Notes: a model not told the origin generated them from the letters alone. Positions 9,816-19,752 are shown, numbered from the stretch's first letter. The stretch is DNA of 26,440 nt from Chara braunii (GCA_003427395.1 BFEA01000131.1:917621-944060); one strand, 5' to 3'. Numbers and translations: made by a program.

Positions 9816-11236
9816 GCAAAGGACTCGATTAGCCTCGACAAAGAAATAAAAACAAAATAATAATGCAAGGGAATAATGAGTCAGCCTAAGTGGTGGTGGT
9901 ACCCACATTGGCCAGGGTTGGATCCAAATCAGGGGATGCCTGTCGGGGCTGTATCATCCTAGCCGGGCCTGGGAACCAGCTCCACCAGTGAGACCACCGG
10001 ACCTGGAATCAGCGCCAATGATAATACCGCTGGACCTGGTCTATTTGGGTAGGACCTTCTCTGTTTCCACCGACGCGTATGTGCGCGCTCAGGCACCATG
10101 TGCCGACGGGCACAACAGCCAGCTGTCGGCCCGGGGAAACAACCATTTTGGCCGTTACAAGAGGGACTAAGGTTTGACTTTTAAGCTCAGTTCTTGATAC
10201 GCGCTCGGCGCAGACAGAGAGGACGAGTTGTAGGGAGGCCAAGGGCACATGCTGCTATGCCACTTGTGGACCTGCGGAATCGCCACTTGGCAGTTAGCTT
10301 ACCCTAAGGCTTTGACTTGCGACATTCAACTATTTTTTTATGTACACGGCGACGAGAGAGAAGACCAGGGGATATCTGTTGTGGCAGGCCATTACATGTG
10401 ACAGCTAAGTTCCAACAGTGGGAATGTGATGACATAGCCAACTTTCCTAGCTAAGCATGATTATTAAGCAATCTTACGATTGAACCTGTAAGAGAGTTAA
10501 CTCGGACTTTATTTTTGCAAGCCCAAGCGGGAGTGAGAGCAGTGAATGTCGTTCACCATCGTTAACATCATTTATCTCTAACTCAAATGGAAGCGATTGT
10601 TGGGTGTGGCTTGTTATCATCATCATAGACGACATACCCCTTTCTCTATTTAATGAGGCGCATTGGTCAGACTAAGTGTGCTACTAGCTACTTTTCCTGT
10701 TGATTGGAGAGAAGATAAATGTGTGCAGTCTACATGGAGGAACGTGTGCCCTCTTCCCCCCTGCATATGGACCAGGCAAGAAGCCTGGTCACATTCATGC
10801 ACGGGGAAGGTCGTAGCGTAGACAGTGGACTCGTGGGACAACGAAGAAGGGGTCACATTCATGCAAGGGGCTACCACGAGGGGTGAAATATCGTTCATCT
10901 TGCTGCTGTGGCTCACAGGATATCACAGTTGGTCAGGCATCCATCCTAATGGCGCAATCAGCCCTTCACCAGTGACAATTAATTAGGTGTGTTATCGTGG
11001 GGATTATAAACTCATAAGAGTTTGATGATAAGATATTGAAGGCTGATTGAAAACTTATTAGATGCGTTGTTCAGATGCAAGGTAAACCCTCTTGGTCATC
11101 AGAGAACAGGCAGGATTCAAGCAAGTGACCATATGTATATCCCTTCCTAATCAGTGACGGCTACAGAAAAATAAATAAAAAAATCATGATCACGACATGA
11201 AGCAACAAATAACGAACTTGCTGTCTATGCCTTGTC

Positions 11237-11239
<3 letters not shown>
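9816..11239. other. Unassigned stretch with a perfect hairpin at 10770-10790
   Basis: No supported gene. GACCAGGC (10770-10777) pairs perfectly with 10783-10790 across AAGAA. GGTCACATTCATGCA occurs twice, at 10787 and 10851, each followed by a GGGG-containing word. Short frames up to 99 codons show no family features. Confidence 0.5.

Positions 11240-11321
<82 letters not shown>
11240..11321. repeat. (GA)n microsatellite
   Basis: About 40 uninterrupted AG/GA dinucleotides. On the minus strand this CT tract lies between the GTAAGTT-like donor at 11336-11341 and the rest of a putative retroelement leader. Confidence 0.95.
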
Positions 11322-11323
<2 letters not shown>

Positions 11324-11397
11324 GAAAGAGAGGAACTTACCTCACAGAAAAGGAGTGAAGCAGTTGAGGAAATCTGGGGTGGGAACCCTCGCGTCAG

Positions 11398-11409
11398 ATT
11401 CTGATACCA
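11398..11409 (-). other. tRNA-iMet primer-binding site of an LTR retrotransposon
   Basis: On the minus strand TGGTATCAGA(AT) follows a candidate LTR end (TTAGTACA) after a 3-nt spacer. TGGTATCAGA is the invariant start of the plant initiator-methionine tRNA complement used to prime most copia and many gypsy elements. The internal region would lie at lower coordinates, including the GA tract, with a donor-like AG|GTAAGTT at about 11342-11336. No gag or pol coding survives nearby, so the element is non-autonomous, truncated or decayed. Confidence 0.5.
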
Positions 11410-11412
11410 AGA

Positions 11413-12170
11413 TGTACTAATTATCATAACTTTTGACTAGAGCTATATTTTGAAGATCGGTTTCCGCACGGATCAAGAAGACTTAAAGACGCAAAGACTG
11501 ACCGTTGCGATTTTGATTTTGACGGCATTAGGACATCATAAGGGTATATCACGCGACCACCAATTTAGCCTGTGGATGGTTTGCACGGTTTCCTGTGGCA
11601 CGTGACAGCAAGCAATGATAATGGGGTGCACCTAGCTTTTGTTTTAGGTTGGATGCTTTCTTTGTTTATTCCTGGACGTGGAGAAGAGGGCAGCAAACCT
11701 GAGGCTATGATAGATTGCCTTGTCGATGTTTCACTAACTCATCAAGACGCTGAGCCCTCTGCAGTCTGCCGGGCCACTGTCTTTCCAAGCAAACTGCATC
11801 TACAGACTTATATTGTCTTGACGAATAGGCCGAACCAGCAATCAGCTGCGCCGCCCAATCTGGTTAGCCAGGACACTTTAATAGTGACCCGATTGGTTAG
11901 TTCCTAATTCCGATCTAAGCAGAGAAGGCTAAGGGTACGCTGATGTTCGACCTCTTTGCTCGGTTTGATTAGTTTGAAGTAGTGGATATTGAGTAATCTC
12001 TTAGTGGTGACCCACTACATGATTACAATCCAAGTGGTGCGAGCAGGTGGCCCTAATCGCGGGACAAACCAGCTCTCATTCATATTACTACTAGTGCTGG
12101 TAGCAATGCACTGAGCACTTAATGATCACGAAAATTGTTTGCTACAGTCCTTGAGTTAATCTAGTGGTCA
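11413..12170 (-). mobile_element. Candidate LTR (minus strand), outer end undefined
   Basis: The inner end is TG at 11413 on the plus strand (CA on the minus strand), next to the primer-binding site. The minus strand reads CTTCAAAATATAGCTCTAGT then CAAAAGTTATG close to that end, a wording typical of plant LTR ends. The far boundary and target duplication cannot be located by eye. A 111-codon frame at 11572-11907 falls inside and is probably spurious. Confidence 0.35.
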
Positions 12171-12238
12171 AGGATTGATTGCTTGTGTGTTTGGCATTAA
12201 TTAGCCCTGAGTGCAAGTCATGTTGTTGCCCACTTTTG

Positions 12239-12640
12239 ATTTATTTTAATTTATTTTGTGATCAGCCTTGTGGTTGGTTGATCACGCATGCTGCGGGCAG
12301 TGGTGCCCAGGCCCTAAGTGAAGGTCATGTGCTACACACCGCTGCCACGTTCAGAGAGAGCATTTTATTTTATTTTATTTTATATTTATTTTATTAGATT
12401 ATTGATCAGTCTGTGGTTGGTTGATTATACATGCTGCGGGCAGCGGTGCCCAGGCCCTAAGTGAAGGTCACGTGCAGTTCACCACTGCCACGCTCAACGG
12501 AAATGATTTATTTTATTTTATTTTATTTTATTTTGTGATCAGCTGCTGATAGGCTGACCACACTCACGCTGTGGGCAACTGTCCTCAGACCCTAAATGAG
12601 GGCCACGTGTGATCAGAGTGCCACTAATGCAAAAAGGACA
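12239..12640. repeat. Three-copy repeat of about 140 bp separated by ATTTT tracts
   Basis: Each copy has an (ATTTT)n tract, then GTGATCAG or a variant. A TGGTTGATCAC-like half follows, forming a GTGATCA/TGATCAC stem in copy 1 (12258-12264 with 12279-12285). Next come CTGCGGGCAG, TGCCCAGGCCCTAAGTGAAG and a TGCCACG end. Copies begin near 12258, 12398 and 12535. Copy 3 is the most diverged. The orientation is the same in all three. Confidence 0.75.
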
Positions 12641-12648
12641 TTGAGGTG

Positions 12649-12675
12649 TTTTTTTTTTTTTTTTTTTTTTTTTTT
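12649..12675. repeat. Poly-T tract (27 T)
   Basis: Uninterrupted T run directly after the third 140-bp copy. It may be a retroposon tail or simple slippage expansion. Confidence 0.9.
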
Positions 12676-12749
12676 GGTTATGTGATTGGCCATTGTCTAG
12701 CTAATCATTTCTCAACCAGCAACGACGCACTTGTCATAGGTGAAGACCC

Positions 12750-12955
12750 CGTGCAGTAATTGAATAGGAATACACAAAGCTTCTCCCTGTGATCTATTTG
12801 AACGGGGGTGCTCTGGCTGTACCCCTGCATAGTATTCAAACAGGGGTCGTGCAGGCTGCAGCCCTGTGCTCTATTCGAACACGGACAGTGTAGAGCTGCA
12901 CCCCGTGTTCTATTCGAACGTGGGTAGTGCAGAGCTGCACCCTGACTGTAATAGA
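12750..12955. repeat. Satellite array, about 45-bp monomers with hairpin potential
   Basis: Four to five monomers of the type CTGTGYTCTATTCGAACRNGG followed by a GTGCAGRGCTGCACC-like spacer. Flanks of the TATTC core are complementary in several units: CCGTGTTC/GAACGTGG (12903-12910 with 12916-12923, two G-T pairs), ACCCCTG/CAGGGGT (12821-12827 with 12841-12847), and CTGTGCTC/GAACACGG (12864-12884, one mismatch). It belongs to the same family as the 40-bp array at 13190-13500. Confidence 0.7.
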
Positions 12956-13189
12956 GGCGATGCACACAAAGAGAGGCAGTTTTGGAAATGACACGTATGT
13001 TGAAACCTCCTGTTGAGAGATGAAAGTGGCAACTAGTAGACTGATCTCACGTCTCTCCAGGAGATGGCAAATCGTCATGGATTATTGAGGTGAATTACTT
13101 TATTTTATTATCCTTTATTTTCTTTTATTTCATTTTGCTGTAAGGTGATAAACCACAATCTGCTTAGTCTGAGTGGATGGTGACTAGGC

Positions 13190-13500
13190 CAATACCCCGT
13201 GAAGTAATCGAACAGGGAACATGCAGAATGCATCCGTGTGAAGTAATTGAGCTAGGGACAAACATCGTTGCACCCCTGTGCAGTAATTGAGCCAGAGACG
13301 AACAGCGTTGCAACCCTGTGTTGTATTTGAACGGGGATTGAACGACACTGCACCCCTGTGCAGTAATTGAGCCAGGGAGGAACAGCGCTGCACCCTTGTG
13401 CAGTAATTGAGCCAGGGACGAACAGTGTTGCAACCCTGTGCTGTATTTGAGCGGGAACTGAACGACAATGCACCCCTGGGCATTATTTGAAGAGAGGCGG
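13190..13500. repeat. Satellite array, 40-bp monomers in a 120-bp higher-order unit
   Basis: From 13281 the monomer length is exactly 40 bp. Type A is CAGTAATTGAGCCAGRGACG with AACAGYGTTG. Type B is TTGTATTTGAACGGGGATTG with AACGACACTG. Type C is an A-like copy. The order A-B-C-A-B gives a 120-bp higher-order period. CCCTG/CAGGG pairs flank the core in A/C types (for example 13354-13358 with 13373-13377). The 40-bp period does not preserve a frame, so the short frames here are by-products. Confidence 0.85.
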
Positions 13501-14557
13501 TATTCTGCAACGTCTTTATGCTATGTCGGATTGGGTGAACGCCAGATTTCAACCGTGAAATATATTTTATTTTATTTTATTTCCCTTCATTACGATGCAG
13601 AGGAACTAGCTGCTTTCAACCACATACAGGCAAGTCTCTTCCGTGATGTGGGCTAGGGAGAGAAAGAGTAAGAGAAGAAGGGGAGAGTGCGAGAATTGAG
13701 GAACAGGGAAAACGGGACCAACAGCTACCACCGGGAATTTTGCGAATTCCAAAAATGCCCTCGACAGAGGACAAACTGGATACTTGTTGTACATGATATA
13801 AAGAGCTTTCATCTCCGGGGGCGGCTCCTTCCGAACTTGACCACCACATGTTATAGGGGTGCCACGATGCAAATTCGATGACTATGAGTATGCGATAAAG
13901 AAGGTAGGACAAACGGGAGGGGAGAAGTGCTCTTACCAGACTAAGCTTGCCTACGAGCGGGATGCCGGTGCGAGAACTGTGCGTCGCTCCACTACCTCTT
14001 CTCATTATGTTTTCGAGATCCGTTACTGGGAAGGCCGTGGTAAAAAGTGAAGATTGAAGGGGACTAAAATAGGCAACTTACTCAGGTAAGAAATTGCAAG
14101 GGAGGTCTGGGGAGACAGATAGATCCAGGCCTCTGGCCAAACCAGTGTTTTTCGACAGTTGATCGGTTTCCGAAGGGGGCGTGCTTGTAATATTTCAGGC
14201 GCGTGAACAAACTCTCATAGGACAGAGTTTAGACAGAGTGCATAGCAATCTCTCAGCTAACCCATTTTGCGAACTGAACCCAAAACTATGGGTACACAGA
14301 CTCAAGTGGAAGGGCAAAACTGAAATGCAACAGCTCCTGCTCGGAAACCGTTCGACAGGGCCAATGAGCCCCTATAGACTGTGTTCTACTAGCTCATAAG
14401 TTCAAGTTCAAGAGACTTTTTTTTTCCTTCCGACCTATGGGTGATGCAAACCAACAGATCCACCACGGGGAAACTCGAAGGCTCACTTTCCACAGACTTT
14501 CCTCCGCTGAGGGAGTGTCTTTAGTTTACTGGATCCTGTTCAGAGCTCCTTTTGCAG
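13501..14557. other. Unassigned; scattered exon-like fragments
   Basis: An (ATTTT)n tract lies at 13561-13582. The plus frame over 13859-14050 contains KFDDYEYAIKK immediately followed by a donor-like AAG|GTAGGA near 13900. Another donor-like CAG|GTAAGA is at about 14086. These could be remnants of a gene, but I recognise no family and cannot connect exons. Confidence 0.3.
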
Positions 14558-14582
14558 TTCTACTGAGCAGAACTCAGTAGAA
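14558..14582. other. Perfect 10-bp hairpin
   Basis: TTCTACTGAG at 14558-14567 pairs with CTCAGTAGAA at 14573-14582 around a 5-nt loop. It is isolated, with no T run after it, and its role is unknown. Confidence 0.8.
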
Positions 14583-15439
14583 TGTGCTCAGGGGGCTCGG
14601 ACATTGAAGTTCGCCAAGATTCATCCGATCAGGGAAGTGTCTTAAATCTGGCAATGACGGATGTTGCACAGCGAAAGTACTAGGTGCATACTCGGTAGAA
14701 ACCAGACTCGGACTCAACAAACGACAGACTCAGGATTGAGAGTACAGCGATCAGTAGACTTAGGATTGAGACAGTTGCTGCAGCCGACCTCTAATACAGA
14801 GAACTACAGTTGCAGCAAATCTCAGACACATGATCCTCCATCACGAGTCATCACAGCTCGAGATCGGTATTCTGCGGACTCCGACCAGTTATAAAACTTC
14901 AGTGGCAAGAAACTTTCATCACAGCAAACACTGGATCTTAGGCACGGTTGAGCTGAGACTGACTTTGAGACCCAAATGACGCCCCAACACAGTGCCTTAG
15001 AGTCGAAAAGGGTCAGGCACAGACGGCGAGAAGTGAGCCGAGTGTTTGGACGAGGGGCTATACCAGGACATTTGCAGCACGAACAGAGACTACATACATT
15101 TCAAGTTCATTTCAACACATGTCAGGTTGCAAGAGTCATGGAACAGCTCTCCCGAGGGTAACAGACATGCGGCGGAATACAGGGTCATTCCGGTATGCCG
15201 GCATAACACTTTCTACTGGTTGACAACGGTCTTTCACGTTTACAACTCAAAGTTGCATCTTGTACTCCATTTGAACGGGGGCAACAAAGAGCAACATGCT
15301 GTGTTCTATATGAACAATACAAGGCATATACACTCTCAGTGTTTTATTTGGTTAGTGGTGATGCAGAGCCACACTCCTTAGCAGTATTCGTATAGCGCAA
15401 AGCATTCGAGCAAGGGAAATCAGGTTATCGCAGACCTCA
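14583..15439. other. Unassigned, with stray copies of the 40/45-bp satellite
   Basis: At 15255-15320 the words GTACTCCATTTGAACGGGG and GTGTTCTATATGAACA match the satellite at 12.8-13.5 kb. A weaker pair lies at 15380-15415. The remainder (14583-15240) is rich in GACTCAG/CAGACT words and holds no gene I can support. Confidence 0.4.
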
Positions 15440-16545
15440 TCCATTTTAAGTAAGTTAATTGAAATCAGTTTCTTCTCAACAAGTCTGGTTAATCTAAGTT
15501 AAATCAGTTCAATATCAGGAAGTTCAGTTTGTTTTGAGTGAGCCCGTTTTCAGATTCGGCGATTTCAGTTTCATCTCAGCAAGTTTAGTCCGGGCTCAAC
15601 GATATCAGTTCAATCTTAGTAATTTCAGTTCGGATTCGGTGAAATTGATTCAGTTTTGGCAAGTTCAGTTCAATCTCGGAATTGAGATCTAATTGAGGTT
15701 TTCAATGTAAGTTTCAGTTCAATTCTCAGTTCGGTATTAGTCAATTCATCTCAGTTTCAATAAGCTCAGTTTGAAGGACTTATCTCAACAAATTCAATCC
15801 AGTTTCAGTAAGTTCAGTGAAAACAGTTTCACTTTCTCAGCTTTAATTCAGTTCTCAGCAAGATCAGTTTGGTCTCAGCAGACTCATATCAACTGCAACA
15901 AGTTCAGTCTCAACTTTCAGTGCAAGTTCAGTTGAGTTCTATTCAGATTTGAGTGCAACTTTCATAGCATATTCAGTTCAATTATGAGTGCAGTTCCCAA
16001 AGAAAGCTTCAGTTCTATCCTCAGTGCAGTATCAACGAATTCATTTCAGTTCCAATGAGGTCAGTTTGGTGGACTTAATCTCCACAAGTTCAATCAAGTT
16101 TCAATAAGTTCAGTGAAATTAGTTTCATCTCTTCGAGTTCACTTCAGTTTCGGTAAGTTCGGTGAGTTCAGTTTCATCTCAGCAAGTTCAGTCCAGTTTT
16201 GATTTCATATCCAGGTGCAGCATCAGTAAACTCAGATCAGTTTCAGTGAATTCATTTCAAATTCAAAGAGATCAAATCAGTATCAGTGATTTCATTTCAG
16301 ATTCAGAGAAATCAGATCAATTTCAGCAAGCTCACTTTGGACTCAGTGAAGTCAACCTAGTTTTCAGCAAGTTCAGTTCAGACCTGATTTCAGATCTAAG
16401 TGCGGTTTTCATGGAGAGTATCAACTTAGTTCTCAGTTCGGTCTCAGTGACCTCGATCCCAGTAAGTTCAATTCTCAGTCTCAGTGAGTTCAGATTAAGT
16501 GGAACTCTACCGATGGTCTCAATTTACGCTCAGCATGCTCCATTC
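15440..16545. repeat. Long degenerate satellite with a 20-bp period
   Basis: About 55 diverged monomers of AAGTTCAGTTCAATCTCAGC. The phase is plain at 15561-15680, where successive 20-bp blocks align column by column, and again at 15781-15840. The longest open frame of the window (16162-16629, 155 codons, Ser-rich) lies mostly in this array and is an artefact of it: stop codons are simply absent from the monomer in one phase. Divergence is higher than in the neighbouring 40-bp array, so this one is older. Confidence 0.85.
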
Positions 16546-16560
16546 TCAGGGGACATGACG

Positions 16561-16800
16561 CTGGTCACAGCGGACAGTTCTGGTGACGGCAGCGGCAGTG
16601 CTGGCCATAGCGGGAAGTCCCGGTGGTAGCAGCGACGACGCTGGTCACAGCGGACAGTTCCGGAGACAGCAGTGGCAGTTTTGGCCATAGCGGGAGGTCC
16701 CGGTGGTAGCAGCGACGATGCTGGTCACAACAGGCATTCTCGGTAACAGCAGCAGTAGCGTTGGTCATAGCGGGCTGTCCTGGTGATAGCAGCATTAGTT
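16561..16800. repeat. Minisatellite, six monomers of exactly 40 bp
   Basis: Blocks at 16561, 16601, 16641, 16681, 16721 and 16761 align without any gap. Odd and even units alternate in the first four: CTGGTCACAGCGGACAG, then CTGGCCATAGCGGGAAG. This gives an 80-bp higher-order unit. It directly follows the 20-bp array. The period is not a multiple of three. Confidence 0.95.
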
Positions 16801-17625
16801 ATGTCAAAGTAAGTGCTCTTGGTGACATCAGTGTTTGGCAAGACTGATCAGGTGATAAGTGGGCAACTTTAAAATCAGCAAGCATCTGAGTACAGCAAAT
16901 TGAAGGCAAGAGCTTATTGGGCTCGACAAACATATGGAAAGGAGCATACTCAAGATTTGAGTACAGTCATCGGATACATACCACAACAGATCTTTTCAAG
17001 ATGTACTTGGAAGTGGTGTCAGATGCTCTGAGATATCAAGATTGAGGTTGAAAGTGAGAGGGGAGAGTGAGAGCATAGACACTGAGCACTGACCATGTCC
17101 TTGTCATTGTACTCTTGAGATGATACGAACTCTCACTTCTCCCTTATTCATCTTGTCTTTGCCTTGAGTCAGTCAGTCTTGATTATCTCTTATGACATTG
17201 CTTGATGATTGTGTTCTTTACTGATCATGTCACAATTCTCAACCTCTAAATTGGCAAACTTGGCACATACATGGCCTATTTAGTTTAATTTTAATTTATT
17301 ACTTACATCATTATTGGTGTTACGAATCAAAATAAAAGATTCCTAAGACCGGGGACAGGCGAAGACCGTAATTGAAGGGTCTCGCTCGAAACCGGACACA
17401 CACAACAGGAAGGGATTTGGATTATTTAATTTATTTAATTTATTACAATCACATACAAAACCCTGCGTGACAGCCTGTTGGTTTTCCGGTCGCCCGAAGT
17501 GGCTCGACTGGAAAAAGTGCGACAAAAATGGCGTCGTTGCGAGGGACATAAAAAATTTTCGTGTCCGGAACGAGCCTGGGTCTGCAACAGCTTTGAGCTT
17601 TGATTAGGGTGAGAACTGTTGACAA
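16801..17625. other. Unassigned stretch
   Basis: A short (TTTAA)n tract at about 17424-17445 and ordinary mixed DNA. I see no gene, RNA or repeat boundary. The minus-strand frame beginning at 17838 continues to 17449, but its part below about 17626 has no recognisable features. Confidence 0.5.
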
Positions 17626-17736
17626 TTTCAGAGTTTTCATATTGACTCGTAATGCTTTAATTGAGTCTTTACACTCTTGGGAAATTTCAGATGCTAACTG
17701 AGTTTTATCTCTTCGTGTATGAGGTACCACACTGGA
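17626..17736 (-). pseudogene. Possible exon fragment of a ribosome-recycling-factor-like protein
   Basis: The minus-strand frame contains VVPHTRRDKTQLASE, then ISQECKDSIKALRVN and MKTLK. The order matches ribosome recycling factors, which free ribosomes from mRNA after termination: P-x-T-R-x-x-[RK]-x-x-L, a helix, then [KR]-x-x-[IVL]-[KR]-x-[VIL]-R-x-[ND]. Mitochondrial members have KDSLR at this point. The spacing between L and K is three residues shorter than usual. The upstream minus-strand sequence, CTCCTTCTTCAG ending at 17737, is a good 3' splice acceptor, so an exon start at 17736 is plausible. The downstream residues do not continue the family, and there is no obvious donor. The match is short, was made from memory, and could be chance. 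If real, this is one exon of a nuclear gene or a decayed copy of one. Confidence 0.3.
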
Positions 17737-17837
17737 CTGAAGAAGGAGATTGACATTTCTACGAAAATAAGAACGGGCAAAACCGCCCGGAGCCGCAATC
17801 AAAATGTATGTACACAGATGAAGAGGGGGAAGAGACA

Positions 17838-18942
17838 AAGAAACAGCAAATCCGCGTCCATCGACCTCAACTCTCTCCTCCTCTCTCTCTCTCTCTTCTC
17901 CGATGCGGATAGTCCGTCGTCACTCACCAACCCACGAAGTTGTCACCCCGCTTAGTCCTCCCGCACCCGTCAGATTCGTCCGTGCCCACAGTCCGTCGTG
18001 GCCCACGTCTATCTCGCNCGTTCGGCACCAGCCCGTCGGGTCGCCCAACTCCTACTCTACTCACATCTTACTTCGCTCGTGTGTCGACCCTCCCTGATCG
18101 TGCAACCCCGAGCTTCCAACAACGGGTTAAGAGAGCTGACTAATCGCGCAGCCGAAATTTATAGCGTGCATGCATGCGCGAAGAACACGGAATTACCANG
18201 ACTTAGAGCGGGNATTAGAGAGGGAGCGCATGCGTTCTGCATGATTGGGCTGCGGCGCGGGGGACGTAGCCCTTCTCCACGCATCGATCCGAGCATGCAA
18301 AGCGCCGCTTANGAAAATCGCAGCAAGAGAAAGAGAGGGAGGGCGGGAAAGACGAAGTGCAAGAACAAAGATACAGTTACAATGGCGCCCGCCCAAAATT
18401 ACAGTTACACACACGATTAAGGGCGCCTACTAATCAGAATATCGTTGCAGCCGCATAAAGAAGCGCNTAGACAGAAGGCGCTGCGCGGCAGGGAAAATCC
18501 TAATTGCTGAATTCNTAAATTCTTATCTAATGCGAAAAAGCAAAAGGCACAAATTCCAGAAGGAAAGTCCGAAATTNCGAGAGCCATCGGGGCTCGACAA
18601 AATTCGAAAAAAAAGACTCAAAAGAAAATTCAAAAAGAACGAAGCAAATTCCCGCGCGATGTCCGCGCCTAAAAGGTCGAAACCGAAACGAAAGAAACGA
18701 CGTCAACATTTATTAATCGCGCACGCGGTGGCGCGCCAGCCATCCAACCAATCAACCGACCCTCCCAGGTCGCACCCAGCTCCGAACCCAGTCACTCGAA
18801 AAGAAGCGACGAAAAAGACGAAAAAGCAAGGACACTGATGCAATTTTCCACCGATCTCGATCTCCCGTAATTGGCCCAACCTTCCCAGCTTAGGGCCCCT
18901 CGTTGCAACCGCGCAGAAAATCGCGCGTTACAGAAAATGGTT
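17838..18942. other. GC-rich block with CpG-rich words and seven isolated Ns
   Basis: A CT tract lies at 17876-17900. The block is rich in CGCG words. Single Ns occur at 18018, 18199, 18213, 18312, 18467, 18515 and 18577 and nowhere else in the window. Frames up to 140 codons cross the Ns, are Arg/Pro/Ser-rich, and resemble no family. The region could be CpG-rich 5' DNA of a gene or a mobile element collapsed in assembly. Consequences for any frame are uncertain. Confidence 0.45.
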
Positions 18943-19215
18943 TGTCACATATGTGACGCCCAGGGGGTTCCAATATTAGCAAGCTAGGGTAGGATACAAT
19001 TTAGTATTTGGGGACTTTGAAAATCTTCCTTTCTAAAGGAGGTGCTGCCGAAATTTCTACGAAAACCAAAGACTTAGTTTATTTTCATATATTTTCAGAG
19101 TCACGAGTTTTTCTTTTGAGATTTGGTATAATAAATGTTCTTCGAGCACAATTCCCTAAAGGAAGTGCTACCAAAATTTTAGGGATTTTCATATCGTTAC
19201 CGGACGCTACTACTA
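18943..19215 (+). mobile_element. LTR-like segment with two CTGCCGAAATT modules
   Basis: It starts with a perfect 14-bp palindrome GTCACATATGTGAC (18944-18957) that runs into TGTGACGCCCAGGGGG, a wording seen at the starts of plant gypsy-type LTRs. It contains AAAGGAGGTGCTGCCGAAAT (about 19035) and AAAGGAAGTGCTACCAAAAT (about 19158), about 123 bp apart. The same module occurs in opposite orientation at 24930-25073. The end, primer site and coding region are not recognised. Confidence 0.4.
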
Positions 19216-19221
19216 AGTAGC

Positions 19222-19452
19222 TTAAAGTGCAATACGGAGTTGAAATCCGTTAACTCGATAGGTGATGTCTGTCTTGATCTTTGTGACACAGATTATTGCT
19301 ATCTGCGAGTGTTTTTCGAAATCTTGAGCTTCATTAACTTCTCCTATCAATTTGATAGCAGGTCGGTTTGCGACTGGACTCCTATCCACCGTGATATCTC
19401 TTTCTGAAACCCCGACATTCGCGACCGTTCGTCGCGACTGTAAACTACCCAA
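19222..19452 (-). CDS. Hypothetical reading frame, unknown family
   Basis: A 76-codon frame on the minus strand, ending with a stop at 19222-19224. Its last 55 residues are of balanced, protein-like composition: DITVDRSPVANRPAIKLIGE, then VNEAQDFEKHSQIAIICVTK, then a short basic-hydrophobic end. I recognise no family. The predicted secondary structure would be mixed beta and alpha. There is no signal peptide or membrane segment. A CGGGGTTTCAG acceptor-like sequence lies near 19408, so this could be a last exon or the remnant of a retroelement frame antisense to the preceding LTR-like segment. Codon use is unlike the low-complexity frames elsewhere. A chance frame of this length is not rare in 26 kb. 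Confidence 0.25.
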   Translation of the reverse strand: MGSLQSRRTVANVGVSERDITVDRSPVANRPAIKLIGEVNEAQDFEKHSQIAIICVTKIKTDITYRVNGFQLRIAL

Positions 19453-19599
19453 AGCGTGCGCAGAGAGTCCCTCGTAACGTACTCGAAGGCCCTAAAGCCC
19501 ACCCCCGAATGTTGTCACTTTCATTCTTGCTCATCCTTAGATGGCAAATCAGCCCGTTCGTTTCGATGAACGGACACTCCTAGTAAGACCACGAACAGA

Positions 19600-19740
19600 A
19601 GAATAAGAAAAAAAAAAAAATCTAATAAAAACAGAGAATCCAACTAAAAAAAATCTAAAACAAAATTTAAAAGAAGAAAATCTAAATAAATTTAAATAAA
19701 ATTAAAAAAACAAAAACGAAATTCTAAAAAACGAACTTAC
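19600..19740. repeat. A-rich tract
   Basis: About 75% A, with repeated TCTAATAAA/TCTAAA words. It ends in AACTTACCTG, another purine-tract-then-CTTACC junction. Confidence 0.7.
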
Positions 19741-19752
19741 CTGAACACGATT

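Noticed and set aside
16162-16629. Longest open frame (155 codons, Ser-rich)
   Set aside because: It lies mostly in a 20-bp satellite whose monomer lacks stops in this phase. Composition and period explain it fully.
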